A stretch of 64,000 bases of DNA from Herbihabitans rhizosphaerae. GTDB taxonomy: Bacteria; Actinomycetota; Actinomycetes; Mycobacteriales; Pseudonocardiaceae. The stretch is taken from contig NZ_SGWQ01000004.1 of NCBI RefSeq assembly GCF_004216555.1, forward strand, positions 1 to 64,000, in the 5' to 3' direction. The notes beneath the pieces are model-generated. The model was not told where the DNA came from. It did not search any database and saw only the letters and a list, made by a program, of their open reading frames with translations. The translations under genes and the position numbers were made by a program. How positions within the stretch are numbered: position 1 is the stretch's first letter; the number at the start of each line of letters is the position of its first letter. Shown piece after piece: positions 24,305 to 32,353 of this stretch.

Positions 24305-25282
24305 ATGCGCACTTTCTCCGTGTTGGCGGCACTGACCGCGGTCACGGCCGCCACGCTCACCCTGCCCGCCGACGCCGCAGTGACACAGGACGTCGATCCC
24401 CGGCCGTCCAACGAGAAGCTCGCCGAGATGCTCGCCGATCTGGCCGAGACCAGCGCGGGGCGGATCACGGTGCGCGACATCGGCAGGAGCAACGAGAACC
24501 GGCCGGTGTGGGCCGCGCGGGTCGGCGAAGGCCTGCTGCGGATCCAGTACGTCACCCAGCAGCACGGTGACGAGCCGCTCGGCACTCCGGCGGCGGTGGA
24601 GTTCCTGCGCGAGGTGGGCGCGCCCGACCAGGAAGGGCTGCGCTCCAAGGTCACCATCGAGGTGATCGTGCGTGACAACCCGGACGGCCACCAGCGGGAC
24701 TGGCGGTACAACTACGCGCCGGACGCCGATCCCGAGTTCGGTGAGAAGGGCAAGGGGTACGACCTCAACCGGTACCACAACCCGGACGTCGCGCCGGACG
24801 ACAACCCGGCGACCGAGGCCGGCCACATCCAGCGCGCCTACGCCGAGTTCAAGCCGGAGATCGTGATCGACTACCACATGCAGGGCGATTACCGTCCTGT
24901 CACCGCATCGGTGATGTGGCCGACGCACCCCGATGTCACGCCGGAGGCCGTGAACGCGGCCAAGCAGGTCACCGTGGTGGCGCAACGCGCGATCGACGGG
25001 GGCGGCGGCAACGTGAGCCAGTACCCCGGCGGCGACTACGAGGGCATCGCGCGCAACGCGTACGGGTTGCGCGGCAGCGCGAGCGTGCTGCTCGAGTTGA
25101 GTGACATGGGCGCCGGGCACGAGCAGGCGCAGATCCGGTCGGCGCAGGCCGCGATGCGCGCCGTCGCACAGGCCGCCGCGGACGGCTCGCTGGAGAAGGT
25201 GGATCCGGCCGACGCGGACAAGATCCCGCAGCGCCCGGCGGTCACCGGCGACAACCGACGAGTCGACGACGCGGGGGACTAG
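24305..25282 (+). CDS. secreted M14-family zinc carboxypeptidase
   Basis: 325 aa from ATG 24305. The N-terminus is a signal peptide (MRTFSVLAALTAVTAATLTLPADAA, cleavage near residue 25). Zinc ligands sit in QQHGDEPLG (HxxE) and in VIDYHMQGD. Substrate-binding parts are VRDNPDGHQRDWRYN and GYDLNRYHN, and the catalytic Glu is in LLELSDMG. Predicted extracellular peptidase trimming C-terminal residues. Ribosome site is weak. Its TAG shares bases with the convergent membrane-protein stop. Confidence 0.85.
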   Translation: MRTFSVLAALTAVTAATLTLPADAAVTQDVDPRPSNEKLAEMLADLAETSAGRITVRDIGRSNENRPVWAARVGEGLLRIQYVTQQHGDEPLGTPAAVEFLREVGAPDQEGLRSKVTIEVIVRDNPDGHQRDWRYNYAPDADPEFGEKGKGYDLNRYHNPDVAPDDNPATEAGHIQRAYAEFKPEIVIDYHMQGDYRPVTASVMWPTHPDVTPEAVNAAKQVTVVAQRAIDGGGGNVSQYPGGDYEGIARNAYGLRGSASVLLELSDMGAGHEQAQIRSAQAAMRAVAQAAADGSLEKVDPADADKIPQRPAVTGDNRRVDDAGD

Positions 25283-26598
25283 CCGGCCAGCGGCATCTTC
25301 AGTGCACGCCCGGCGAGCGACTTGAGCACCGGATCGTCCGAAGTGGACGGTTGATCCACCCACGCGGCCAGGGCGAGCCGGGCGCCGGTGCCCTGCACCA
25401 CGCTGCCGTACGCGGCCGAGTCGAACGACGGCCGCGCGTCGTCCGGCCATGGCAGACCCTCGGCCGCCGCGTCCGGCACCGTGCCCGCGCCGGGAGTGTC
25501 CGCGGTCTTGCGGAACTCGATCGCCGACTTGTCGTCGGGGAACAGCACGAGCACCACGTGCACGGCGGCGCGCCGGCCGTCCACCGTGACCTCGAACCGC
25601 GATCGGATCATGCGGTCGCACATGTTGCGCTCCAGCCAGGTGCGCAGGTCGCCGACGGCGTGCGTGGCGCAGTCGTTGCCACGCAGTTCGCCGCGGGGCA
25701 GGAAGTCCAGCCCGTCGACGGCGATCGCGACCGGTTGCGGCGGCACGGGTTTGGGCGCGTTGACCGGTGACTGACCGGTCGGCGGGCTTGCCGGCGGCTC
25801 GCCGCCACCGGAGGCGATTGCGGCCGCGATGCCGCCGATCAGCAGCAGCCCGACCAGCGCGACCGCGGCGATCGGCAGCCAGCGCACGCCCCTGCCCTTG
25901 TGCTCGACCGCCGGCCGGCTCGGCGGGAATCTGTCCTCGTCGGACACCTTGGTGATCAACGTGGTGCTGGCGATCGACAGGTCGGCGGACACCGCGTCGG
26001 AGAATCCCTCCGTGAGCAGGTCGGCCACCGGCTGCTCGGGCGCGTCCGGGACGAGGGCGGCGAGCACACCGCGGGCCCGCTCCACCGTGCACGGGCGCTC
26101 GTAGGTCGCCAGCTGGCGCGCGGCACTGAGCAGTGTGGTCGGCTCCGGGTGCAGCACGCGCACGCCGCGCACCAGGTCCGCGGTCGGCTGCGACACCTGT
26201 GACACGTAGGGGCCGACCGCGATCACCGTGGTCACCGGGAGCGGCTCGACCCGCTCGGACTGCAGCCGCGCGACGATCGCGCTGGACGCCTCGATCGCCT
26301 CGACGGCGGGGTTGACCGGGCCGTCCGGGCGCACCAGCGGCCAGCCGTCGGTGCGCCACTGTCCGGTGAGCGGTGCTTCCAGGCGCATCGCCGGATCGGG
26401 CAGGTCGACTCCCACCACGATCACCACGCCGCGGGGGAGCACCAGGATCGCGTCGACCGGGCGCGGGCACCCGGGCGGCCGTGCGCCGAGCAACGCCACA
26501 CCACCGACCACCGAGTCCGCGCGCCCCCACGACGCCAGCGCGGCGCGCACGTCGGCACCCACCTCGGAGGTCATGTCGCCGAGCCGGACCAATCGCAC
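25279..26598 (-). CDS. single-span membrane protein with conserved C-terminal extracytoplasmic domain
   Basis: 439 aa from the GTG at 26598 (GGAGG 6 nt upstream). The N-terminal ~250 residues are cytoplasmic (VDAILVLPRGVVIVVGVDLPDP, then an AVEAIEASSAIVARLQ helix) and weakly recall nuclease-related (NERD) folds. A membrane helix is at about 269-290 (WLPIAAVALVGLLLIGGIAA). The exported part has a Pro-rich linker, then two Cys (GNDCATH; RNMCDRM) and a FPDDKSAIEFRKTADTPGAG stretch seen in several actinobacterial membrane proteins. Function unknown. Confidence 0.65.
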   Translation of the reverse strand: MRLVRLGDMTSEVGADVRAALASWGRADSVVGGVALLGARPPGCPRPVDAILVLPRGVVIVVGVDLPDPAMRLEAPLTGQWRTDGWPLVRPDGPVNPAVEAIEASSAIVARLQSERVEPLPVTTVIAVGPYVSQVSQPTADLVRGVRVLHPEPTTLLSAARQLATYERPCTVERARGVLAALVPDAPEQPVADLLTEGFSDAVSADLSIASTTLITKVSDEDRFPPSRPAVEHKGRGVRWLPIAAVALVGLLLIGGIAAAIASGGGEPPASPPTGQSPVNAPKPVPPQPVAIAVDGLDFLPRGELRGNDCATHAVGDLRTWLERNMCDRMIRSRFEVTVDGRRAAVHVVLVLFPDDKSAIEFRKTADTPGAGTVPDAAAEGLPWPDDARPSFDSAAYGSVVQGTGARLALAAWVDQPSTSDDPVLKSLAGRALKMPLAG

Positions 26599-26807
26599 AG
26601 CACACCTCCAGTCCCCACCCAGGGCGCCTTCTGCGAATCCGGGCACCACCGCGCGTGACAGCGCGGCCCCGAGGAAACACCGTAGTCCCGTGGGGACCGT
26701 GGTGGTCGGAGCACCCTGCCGAATCACCTTCATGTTGCCTGTGTCACCCGATCAGGCGTCCCTCGTAGAGTGCACGTACCGGCGGCTGCTTGGGGCAAGG
26801 AGGCTTC
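26599..26807. promoter_or_regulatory. divergent intergenic region
   Basis: 209 bp between the leftward membrane-protein gene and the rightward broken small gene. It carries the two opposing ribosome sites at its ends (GGAGG for the leftward GTG; AAGGAGG at 26797-26803). No obvious -35/-10 pair or palindrome longer than 6 bp was found by eye. Confidence 0.35.
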
Positions 26808-27079
26808 ATGTCCGCCCGTTCCCGTCGCGCGCTGTCCACGTCGCTGGCCGCGGTGGCGGCCCCCCGGTGACCCGTGCTCGTGCACGGCGGCGACGTGTCC
26901 GGCGCCGAGCGTGCGGCACGAGACGCTGGACTCGCTGAAGTCGACGGCGTACAAGTACGCGAACGGGGCGCCGTATCAGGCGGTCGGGCCGCAGACCTCC
27001 AGCTTCGACAAGGGCACCGGATTGGTGGGACATCGTCGCCGCGGCCACCGCGTTGGGCGCACGCCCGGCCGCACGCTGA
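26808..27079 (+). pseudogene. frameshifted gene for a small secreted Cys-containing protein
   Basis: An excellent AAGGAGG site and ATG at 26808 begin a signal-like peptide (MSARSRRALSTSLAAVAA) that stops after 20 codons, just past a run of six C at about 26861-26866. In the next frame coding resumes with CSCTAATCPAPSVRHETLDS and YKYANGAPYQAVGPQTSSFD. Near 27020 the third frame takes over with DWWDIVAAATALGARPAAR and a TGA at 27077. Removing one base at each junction restores an ~89-aa protein. Either a decayed gene or two sequencing errors. Confidence 0.5.
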
Positions 27080-27088
27080 CGGGTGGGC

Positions 27089-27134
27089 CACGGGGAGCCG
27101 CCGTCGCTACCTCCCTCGGCGACGGCTCCCCGTG
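27089..27134 (+). terminator. strong stem-loop terminator
   Basis: CACGGGGAGCCG... (27089-27107) pairs with GCGACGGCTCCCCGTG (27119-27134) across an 11-nt loop, with a 3-nt bulge. It starts 9 nt after the broken gene's last in-frame TGA, supporting that a transcribed gene once ended here. The sequence after the stem is CTTGGTTCT, a weak T tract. Confidence 0.65.
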
Positions 27135-27143
27135 CTTGGTTCT

Positions 27144-27227
27144 GCGAAAGCTATCGGTAAAGCTACCCTGAAAGCTTTTGCGAAAGCTTTTGGAAAAGCT
27201 ATCGATGAAGCTTTCGACAAAGCTTTC
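27144..27227. repeat. 12-bp tandem array centred on AAAGCT (seven units)
   Basis: Seven consecutive 12-nt units of the form nnn-AAAGCT-(A/T)(T/C)(C/T) run from 27144 to 27227 (one unit has GAAGCT). Several contain the palindrome AAAGCTTT or AAGCTT. The array is strikingly AT-rich for this genome. It sits 10 nt after a terminator and 166 nt before the DUF3145 start. Translated it would give a Lys-Ala-Phe repeat (plus strand) or a Ser-Phe repeat (minus strand), but no ribosome site or sensible start supports a gene. Confidence 0.85.
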
Positions 27228-27246
27228 GGGTGAAACGTGCGTGACG

Positions 27247-27266
27247 CGAGGTGTTTGTGCACCTCG
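27247..27266 (+). promoter_or_regulatory. 7-bp hairpin upstream of DUF3145
   Basis: CGAGGTG (27247-27253), loop TTTGTG, CACCTCG (27260-27266). It follows the tandem array and precedes the DUF3145 ribosome site by about 115 nt. The rest of the 27267-27393 stretch shows a TTGACG hexamer at 27328-27333 and the GGAGG site. Nothing else was recognised there. Confidence 0.4.
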
Positions 27267-27393
27267 TGTGGCCATAGTGCTCAGTGAGCTGGCACAATGA
27301 GGCCGGGTCACCCGCGTGTGGCACCGTTGACGCAGATCCGCCCCGGCGAGGCGTAGGGGAAGACGTTCCCTCGTCGAACAGCGGAGGTCAGCA

Positions 27394-27897
27394 GTGAGCA
27401 CTCGTGGAAACACCCATGGCGTGGTGTACGTCCACTCGTCGCCGTCTGCGGTATGTCCGCACGTCGAGTGGGCGATTTCGGGCACCCTTGGTGTGCGTGC
27501 CGATCTTCAGTGGACCGCCCAACCGGCGGCCCCGGGTCAGCTGCGCTCCGAGTGCTCGTGGAAGGCCGAGCCCGGCACCGGCGCGAAGCTTGTCACCGCG
27601 CTCAAAGCCTGGCCGATGATCAGGTTCGAGGTCACCGAGGAGCCGAGCTCCGGCGTGGACGGCGAGCGGTTCTGCTACGCGCCCACCCTGGGCCTGTGGC
27701 GCGCCCGCACCAGCGCCAACGGTGACATCGTCGTCGGCGAGGACCAGCTCCGCACGCTCGCCGCGTCCAGCAGGAGCGGCGAGGCCTTCGCACACGGCGT
27801 CGACGAGATGCTCGGCGCCTCCTGGGACGACGCGCTCGAGGAGTACCGCAGGGCCGGCGACGGCGCTCCGGTCACCTGGCTGCATCGAGTCGGCTGA
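27394..27897 (+). CDS. DUF3145 domain-containing protein
   Basis: 167 aa. GTG at 27394 with GGAGG 7 nt upstream. It contains GVVYVHSSPSAVCPHVEWAI, then PAAPGQLRSECSWKAEPGTGA, and a C-terminal DALEEYRRAGDGAPVTWLHRVG, matching DUF3145, a single-copy, actinobacteria-restricted family of unknown role. Soluble. Followed 54 nt later by the anchored protein gene. Confidence 0.88.
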   Translation: MSTRGNTHGVVYVHSSPSAVCPHVEWAISGTLGVRADLQWTAQPAAPGQLRSECSWKAEPGTGAKLVTALKAWPMIRFEVTEEPSSGVDGERFCYAPTLGLWRARTSANGDIVVGEDQLRTLAASSRSGEAFAHGVDEMLGASWDDALEEYRRAGDGAPVTWLHRVG

Positions 27898-27951
27898 CAC
27901 CCGACGTCGGGCCGTCCCACAGCGAGACGGACGTGTGGCACGCTTTCGGGC

Positions 27952-28554
27952 GTGCCGTCCTACCAGTCCGACCAGCCGGGGCAGGCGCCCAGGGCGCGCT
28001 GGGTGGGTCCGCTGCTGGTCGTCGTGATCGCACTTGCGGCCGCCGTCGGCGTGATCGGCAGGGAGATCTACCGCCAGCAGCCGGCCAAGACCGCCGCCGC
28101 GCCCGTGCTGCCCAGTACCAGCTTCATGCCCGACAGCGCCCTGCCCGGCTCACCCGCCGTGCAGGCGACGGCGGACGCGGCCGACCATCCCATGTTCGAG
28201 ACGGCACGCAAGCTCCTGCAGTCCTACTTCGACGCGATCAACAGCCGGCAGTACGACCTGTGGCGATCGGTGGTCACCAGGGAGCGCGCGGCCTCGCAGC
28301 CTGAGCCCAAGTGGCGCTCGGACTTCAAGTCCACCACCGACGGCAGCATCATCATGTACCGCATTCACGGCGGCCAGGGTGACGCGCGGATCCTGCTCGG
28401 CTTCATCAGCAAGCAGAACCCGGCGGACGCACCGCTCGAACTTCCCGAACGGTGCATCCGCTGGCGTGTCGTATTCGCGCTGACCGTGGAGAACAACGCG
28501 TGGAAGATCGACGCCGGGTCCGCCGGCGCCTCACCCCAGCACGAGAAGTGCTAA
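27952..28554 (+). CDS. membrane-anchored exported protein with NTF2-like domain
   Basis: 200 aa from GTG 27952. One N-terminal membrane helix (VGPLLVVVIALAAAVGVIG, residues about 18-36), a Thr/Ala/Pro linker, then an exported domain starting MFETARKLLQSYFDAINSRQYDLWRSVV, the usual first helix pair of NTF2-like folds, with later strands VFALTVENNAWKID. Two Cys (RCIRW; HEKC at the end). Many actinomycetes carry similar exported NTF2-like proteins; function unknown. The stop is 4 nt before the second 102-bp repeat. Confidence 0.7.
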   Translation: MPSYQSDQPGQAPRARWVGPLLVVVIALAAAVGVIGREIYRQQPAKTAAAPVLPSTSFMPDSALPGSPAVQATADAADHPMFETARKLLQSYFDAINSRQYDLWRSVVTRERAASQPEPKWRSDFKSTTDGSIIMYRIHGGQGDARILLGFISKQNPADAPLELPERCIRWRVVFALTVENNAWKIDAGSAGASPQHEKC

Positions 28555-28558
28555 AGCG

Positions 28559-28660
28559 TGCCCAATACGAGTCGCTCCCATCACACGACCCGATGTAGCT
28601 CAGCTCATCCACCTGGACGCGCCCGGTGGGTCACCTTCCGTGGATGGGGTAGGTGAGCCT
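28559..28660. repeat. 102-bp dispersed structured repeat, copy 2
   Basis: Same orientation as the copy at 9409-9510. It differs only at 28627 (T for C) and 28657 (G for A), neither within the predicted stems. Here it fills nearly all of the 123-bp gap between the convergent exported-protein gene and fabF, starting 17 nt after the fabF stop on the minus strand. It therefore lies at the 3' end of the fatty-acid synthase operon, as copy 1 lies at the 3' end of the desaturase operon. Confidence 0.85.
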
Positions 28661-28677
28661 TCGAGACACAGTCCTTC

Positions 28678-29925
28678 TCACGCGGCGGTGAACGCGAGTG
28701 CCACGTTGTGCCCGCCGAACCCGAACGAGTCGTTGATCGCCGCGGTCAGCTCGACCTTGCGCGGCTCACCGGTGACCACGTCCAGCTGAACCTTGGGATC
28801 GAGGTTCTCCAGGTTCAGCGTCGCCGGGATGACGCCGTGGTAGATCGACAGCAGCGTGATGATGCCCTCGACCGCACCGGCGCCGCCCACGAGGTGCCCG
28901 AGCGCGCCCTTCGGCGCGGTCAGCACGACCTGGTCGCCGAGCGCGCTCTTCACCGCGGCCGCCTCGCCGACGTCGCCGACCACCGTGGAGGTGGCGTGCG
29001 CGTTGACGTGCCCGATGTCCGACTTGGACAGCCCGGCGGCACGCACGGCCTTCTCGATCGCGGCGATCTGGCCGATGCCCTCGGGGTGGTTGCCCGTGAT
29101 GTGGTACGCGTCCGACGTGATGCCGGTGCCGGCCAGCCGCCCGTACACCCGAGCGCCTCGCGCCGCCGCGTGGTCGGCCCGCTCGAGCACCACCACGCCG
29201 GCGCCCTCACCGAGCACGAACCCGTCGCGGTCGATGTCGAACGGGCGGGACGCGCGAGCCGGATCGTCGTTGCGGGTGGACAGCGTCCGCGACTGGGCGA
29301 ACCCGGCGATCGTGATCTGGTGGATGCACGCCTCGGCACCACCGGCCACCACCACGTCCGCGTGTCCGGCCTGGATCATCTCCCAGCCCCTGGCGATGCC
29401 CTCCGCGCCGGACGCGCACGCCGACGCGGGGGAGTGCACGCCGGCCCGCGCGCGCAGATCGATGCCGACGTGCGCGGCGGGACCGTTCGGCATGAGCATC
29501 GGCACGGTCAGCGGCGACACCTTGCGCAGACCCGAGTCCCTCAGCAGGTCGTGCTGGTGGAGCAGGGTCACCGGACCGCCGATGCCGGTGCCGATCGCCA
29601 CGCCGAGCCGGTCGGGGTCGACCGGCTCGTTGTCCTCGGACGGCTCGGAGTATCCGGCGTCGGCCCATGCCGCGCGCGCCGCGATCATGGCGACCTGCTC
29701 GCAGCGGTCCAGCCTGCGAGCCTGCACGCGAGGCAGCACCTCGGTCGGCTCGACGGCGAGCGGCGCCGCGATGCGGACCGGCAGGTCGTACTTGTCGACC
29801 CACTCCGCCTCGATCTGCCGGACGCCGCTGCGCCCCTCCAGCAGTCCGTCCCAAGTGGACGTGACGTCACCGCCGAGGGGCGTTGTGGCGCCCACCCCGG
29901 TGATCACGACGTCGACGTTGCTCAT
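28678..29925 (-). CDS. fabF: 3-oxoacyl-ACP synthase II (FabF/KasA type)
   Basis: 415 aa; the ATG at 29925 with GGAGGAAGC was preferred over one 24 nt upstream. Catalytic triad Cys170 (SPASACASG), His310 (VNAHATST) and His344 (KGALGHLVGGAG). Condenses malonyl-ACP with acyl-ACP during elongation. Last gene of the leftward fabD-fabH-acpP-fabF operon, 40 nt after acpP, and followed by the 102-bp repeat. Confidence 0.95.
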   Translation of the reverse strand: MSNVDVVITGVGATTPLGGDVTSTWDGLLEGRSGVRQIEAEWVDKYDLPVRIAAPLAVEPTEVLPRVQARRLDRCEQVAMIAARAAWADAGYSEPSEDNEPVDPDRLGVAIGTGIGGPVTLLHQHDLLRDSGLRKVSPLTVPMLMPNGPAAHVGIDLRARAGVHSPASACASGAEGIARGWEMIQAGHADVVVAGGAEACIHQITIAGFAQSRTLSTRNDDPARASRPFDIDRDGFVLGEGAGVVVLERADHAAARGARVYGRLAGTGITSDAYHITGNHPEGIGQIAAIEKAVRAAGLSKSDIGHVNAHATSTVVGDVGEAAAVKSALGDQVVLTAPKGALGHLVGGAGAVEGIITLLSIYHGVIPATLNLENLDPKVQLDVVTGEPRKVELTAAINDSFGFGGHNVALAFTAA

Positions 29926-29965
29926 GCTTCCTCCGACAGTCCCCGGCACACCGGGGGCGGGTTGG

Positions 29966-30223
29966 TCACGCGGCGTTGCTCGACACGTAGTTGACGGCGT
30001 CGCCGACGGTCTTCAGGTTGGCCAGCTCGTCGTCCGGGATCTTCACGCCGAACTGGTCCTCGGCCTGGACAGCGATCTCCACCATGGACAGCGAGTCGAT
30101 GTCCAGGTCGTCAACGAAGGACTTCTCCGCGGTCACCTCGTCGGCGGAGACACCGGCGACCTCCTCGACGATCTTCGCGAGGCCTTCCAGGACTTCCTCG
30201 TTGCTCAACTTGTTCTCGGCCAT
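29966..30223 (-). CDS. acpP: acyl carrier protein
   Basis: 85 aa, strongly acidic. The phosphopantetheine site is Ser44 in DDLDIDSLSMVE. ATG at 30223 with AAGGAAGG upstream; an ATG 27 nt earlier is in frame but less well placed. Carries growing acyl chains between FabD, FabH and FabF. Third gene of the fab operon. Confidence 0.95.
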   Translation of the reverse strand: MAENKLSNEEVLEGLAKIVEEVAGVSADEVTAEKSFVDDLDIDSLSMVEIAVQAEDQFGVKIPDDELANLKTVGDAVNYVSSNAA

Positions 30224-30288
30224 GGACCTTCCTTCCTTGTTCTTGGTCATCTACCGGCGCGATTCGACCGCGCCGGAAGCCTTGGTGA

Positions 30289-31260
30289 TCAGGGCAGGAT
30301 CACGACCTGCCCGGCGTAGGACAGCCCGGCACCGAACCCGACGATCAGCGCGACCTGTCCACTGTGGACGGTGCCGGCGGAGCGCATGTGGTCCAGCGCC
30401 ATCGGGATCGACGCCGAGGACGTGTTGCCGGAGTGCACGATGTCGTCGGCGACGATCATGTCCTCCCGCGCCCCCTTGGCGCGCAGCCGCTTGGCGATCG
30501 CCTCCACGATCCGCAGGTTCGCCTGGTGCGGCACCAGAACGTCCACATCGGACGGTTCGATACCGGCGAGCTCCAGCGCCTTCATGGCGACCGGCGCGAT
30601 CTTCGTGGTCGCCCAGCGGAAGACCGACTGGCCCTCCTGGAAGATGTACTTGCCCTCGCGCATGTAGATCATGTCGACCTGGTCGCCGGCGCTGCCCCAG
30701 GTGACCGGCCCGATCTTGGCGTCGTCGGACGGACCGACGACCGCGGCGCCGGCCGCGTCGGCGAAGATGATCGCCGTGGACCGGTCGACCGGGTCGACCA
30801 CGTCGGTGAGCTTCTCCGAGCCGATCACCAGCACGCCCTTGGACGAGCCGGAGCGGATCATGTCCGACGCCGTGGCCAGCGAGTAGCAGAAGCCCGCGCA
30901 CGCGGCGTTGAGGTCGAACGCGGCGGCCGCCTTCACCCCGATCCGGTCGGCGACCTGGGCGGCGGCGTTCGGGATGGGCGCCTTCGACGTGCAGTTCGCG
31001 ACGATCACGGTGTCCACGTCGGTCGGCGACATGCCGGCGTCGGCGAGCGCCTTGGAACCGGCGACCACGGCCATGTCCGCGACGGTCTGCTCGTCGGCGG
31101 CGAACCGACGCTCCACGATCCCGACGCGATCGCGGATCCACTTGTCGTTGGTGTCCATGATCTCGGACAGCTCGTCGTTGGTGACGACCCGATCCGGCTG
31201 CGTGCTGCCCAGGCCCAGGATCGCCGTCGCGGCTGGGCCGGTGTTCTGGCGGAGGGTCAC
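30289..31260 (-). CDS. fabH: 3-oxoacyl-ACP synthase III (FabH)
   Basis: 323 aa from the GTG at 31260 (GGGAG 6 nt upstream; overlaps the fabD stop by four bases). Catalytic Cys121 (FDLNAACAGFCYS), His245 (VPHQAN) and Asn279 (HSGNTSS). Starts fatty-acid chains by condensing an acyl-CoA primer with malonyl-ACP; in actinomycetes branched primers are usual. Second gene of the operon. Confidence 0.95.
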   Translation of the reverse strand: MTLRQNTGPAATAILGLGSTQPDRVVTNDELSEIMDTNDKWIRDRVGIVERRFAADEQTVADMAVVAGSKALADAGMSPTDVDTVIVANCTSKAPIPNAAAQVADRIGVKAAAAFDLNAACAGFCYSLATASDMIRSGSSKGVLVIGSEKLTDVVDPVDRSTAIIFADAAGAAVVGPSDDAKIGPVTWGSAGDQVDMIYMREGKYIFQEGQSVFRWATTKIAPVAMKALELAGIEPSDVDVLVPHQANLRIVEAIAKRLRAKGAREDMIVADDIVHSGNTSSASIPMALDHMRSAGTVHSGQVALIVGFGAGLSYAGQVVILP

Positions 31261-32186
31261 GAAGCACTCCCGTTGATCAGGTCGGCCACCTTGTCCAGGT
31301 CTTCCGGCGTGCGCAGGGCCAGCGTGCCGGCCACGGTGCCCTTGAGCGCGCGCTTCACCAAACCGGTGAGCGCGCCCGCCGGCGGCAGTTCGACGCTCCA
31401 GGTGACGCCCTGCTGAGCCATTGTGTCCATGCACGCGTCCCAGCGAACCGGGCGGGTGACCTGTGCGACAAGCCGCCGCAGCACGTCGGATCCCGTGTGC
31501 ACCACGGTACCGTCCGCGTTGGACAGCAGCGGCAGCGTGGCGTCCCGCACGGTGACGCCGGATGCCTTGTCCCGCAACGCTTCCAGGGCCGAGGCCATGT
31601 ACTCGGTGTGGAACGCGCCGGCCACCGGCAGCGCCTTGACGCGGGCGCGCTCCGGCGGGTTCTCGGCCAGCTTCTCCAGTGCGGTCAGCAGGCCGGCCGC
31701 GACGGTCTGGCCCGCGCCGTTGCGGTTGGCGGGGGTGAGTCCGAGCGCGTCGATCGCGGCGAGCACCTCGTCCGCGTCGCCGCCGAGCACGGCGGACATG
31801 CCGGTCGGCTCCAGCGCGCAGGCGGCGGCCATCTCACGGCCGCGCACCGCGGCGAGGCGCACCGCGTCGTCCTCGGAGAGCACCCCGGCGATCGCGGCGG
31901 CGGCCAGCTCGCCGACCGAGTGGCCGGCGACCAGGGTGTCCGCCGGGATCTCGATCCGCTTGCGCAGCTCACCGGCCGCGAGCAGGGCGGCGGCGACGAC
32001 CAGCGGCTGGGTGACCGCGGTGTCCTTGATCTCGTCGGCCTCGGCGGTGGTGCCGAGCCGGCTCAGGTCGAGCTCGATCGCGTCGGACCACGCCGCGATT
32101 CTGTCCGCTGCCCCGTCGAGCTCGAGCCACGGAGTGAGCATGCCGGGAGTCTGTGAGCCCTGGCCAGGGGCAAGAAGCGCGATCAC
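31257..32186 (-). CDS. fabD: malonyl-CoA:ACP transacylase (FabD)
   Basis: 309 aa from the GTG at 32186 (VIALLAPGQGSQTPGM start, as in the family). Another GTG at 32201 is possible; neither has a clear ribosome site. Active-site Ser90 in VAGHSVGELAAA, with the His in GAFHTEYM. Loads malonate onto ACP. First gene of the operon, about 170 nt downstream of the FasR-like gene, which is transcribed in the same direction. Confidence 0.93.
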   Translation of the reverse strand: MIALLAPGQGSQTPGMLTPWLELDGAADRIAAWSDAIELDLSRLGTTAEADEIKDTAVTQPLVVAAALLAAGELRKRIEIPADTLVAGHSVGELAAAAIAGVLSEDDAVRLAAVRGREMAAACALEPTGMSAVLGGDADEVLAAIDALGLTPANRNGAGQTVAAGLLTALEKLAENPPERARVKALPVAGAFHTEYMASALEALRDKASGVTVRDATLPLLSNADGTVVHTGSDVLRRLVAQVTRPVRWDACMDTMAQQGVTWSVELPPAGALTGLVKRALKGTVAGTLALRTPEDLDKVADLINGSAS

Positions 32187-32251
32187 AGGTCTACTGAACA
32201 CCGTCAAGGCCGCGCGCACGCATGCCGGGACCGACGAAGTCGGCCGAGCTG

Positions 32252-32272
32252 GTTTGTGGAACACCTACAAAC
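32252..32272. promoter_or_regulatory. GTTTGT-N9-ACAAAC inverted repeat upstream of fabD
   Basis: GTTTGT (32252-32257) and ACAAAC (32267-32272) form perfect 6-bp arms around 9 nt. It lies 66 nt upstream of the fabD start and downstream of the FasR-like gene. It is a plausible binding site for that regulator, which in Streptomyces binds the fabD promoter. No good -10 was recognised nearby. Confidence 0.45.
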
Positions 32273-32353
32273 GTTGCCGCCGGATGGCCCCTCCACCGGG
32301 GGAATCGTTGTCCGATCCGAGTGTTTGTCACTACTCGTCACGCGGTGTGCCGC

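Noticed and set aside
27144-27227. CRISPR-like array
   Set aside because: Units are 12 bp, contiguous and without spacers; no cas genes in the window.
26874-27233. 119-aa frame ending in Lys-Ala-Phe repeats as a real antimicrobial-type peptide gene
   Set aside because: The frame crosses a strong terminator, has no ribosome site, and its first two thirds are out of frame with the evident decayed gene.
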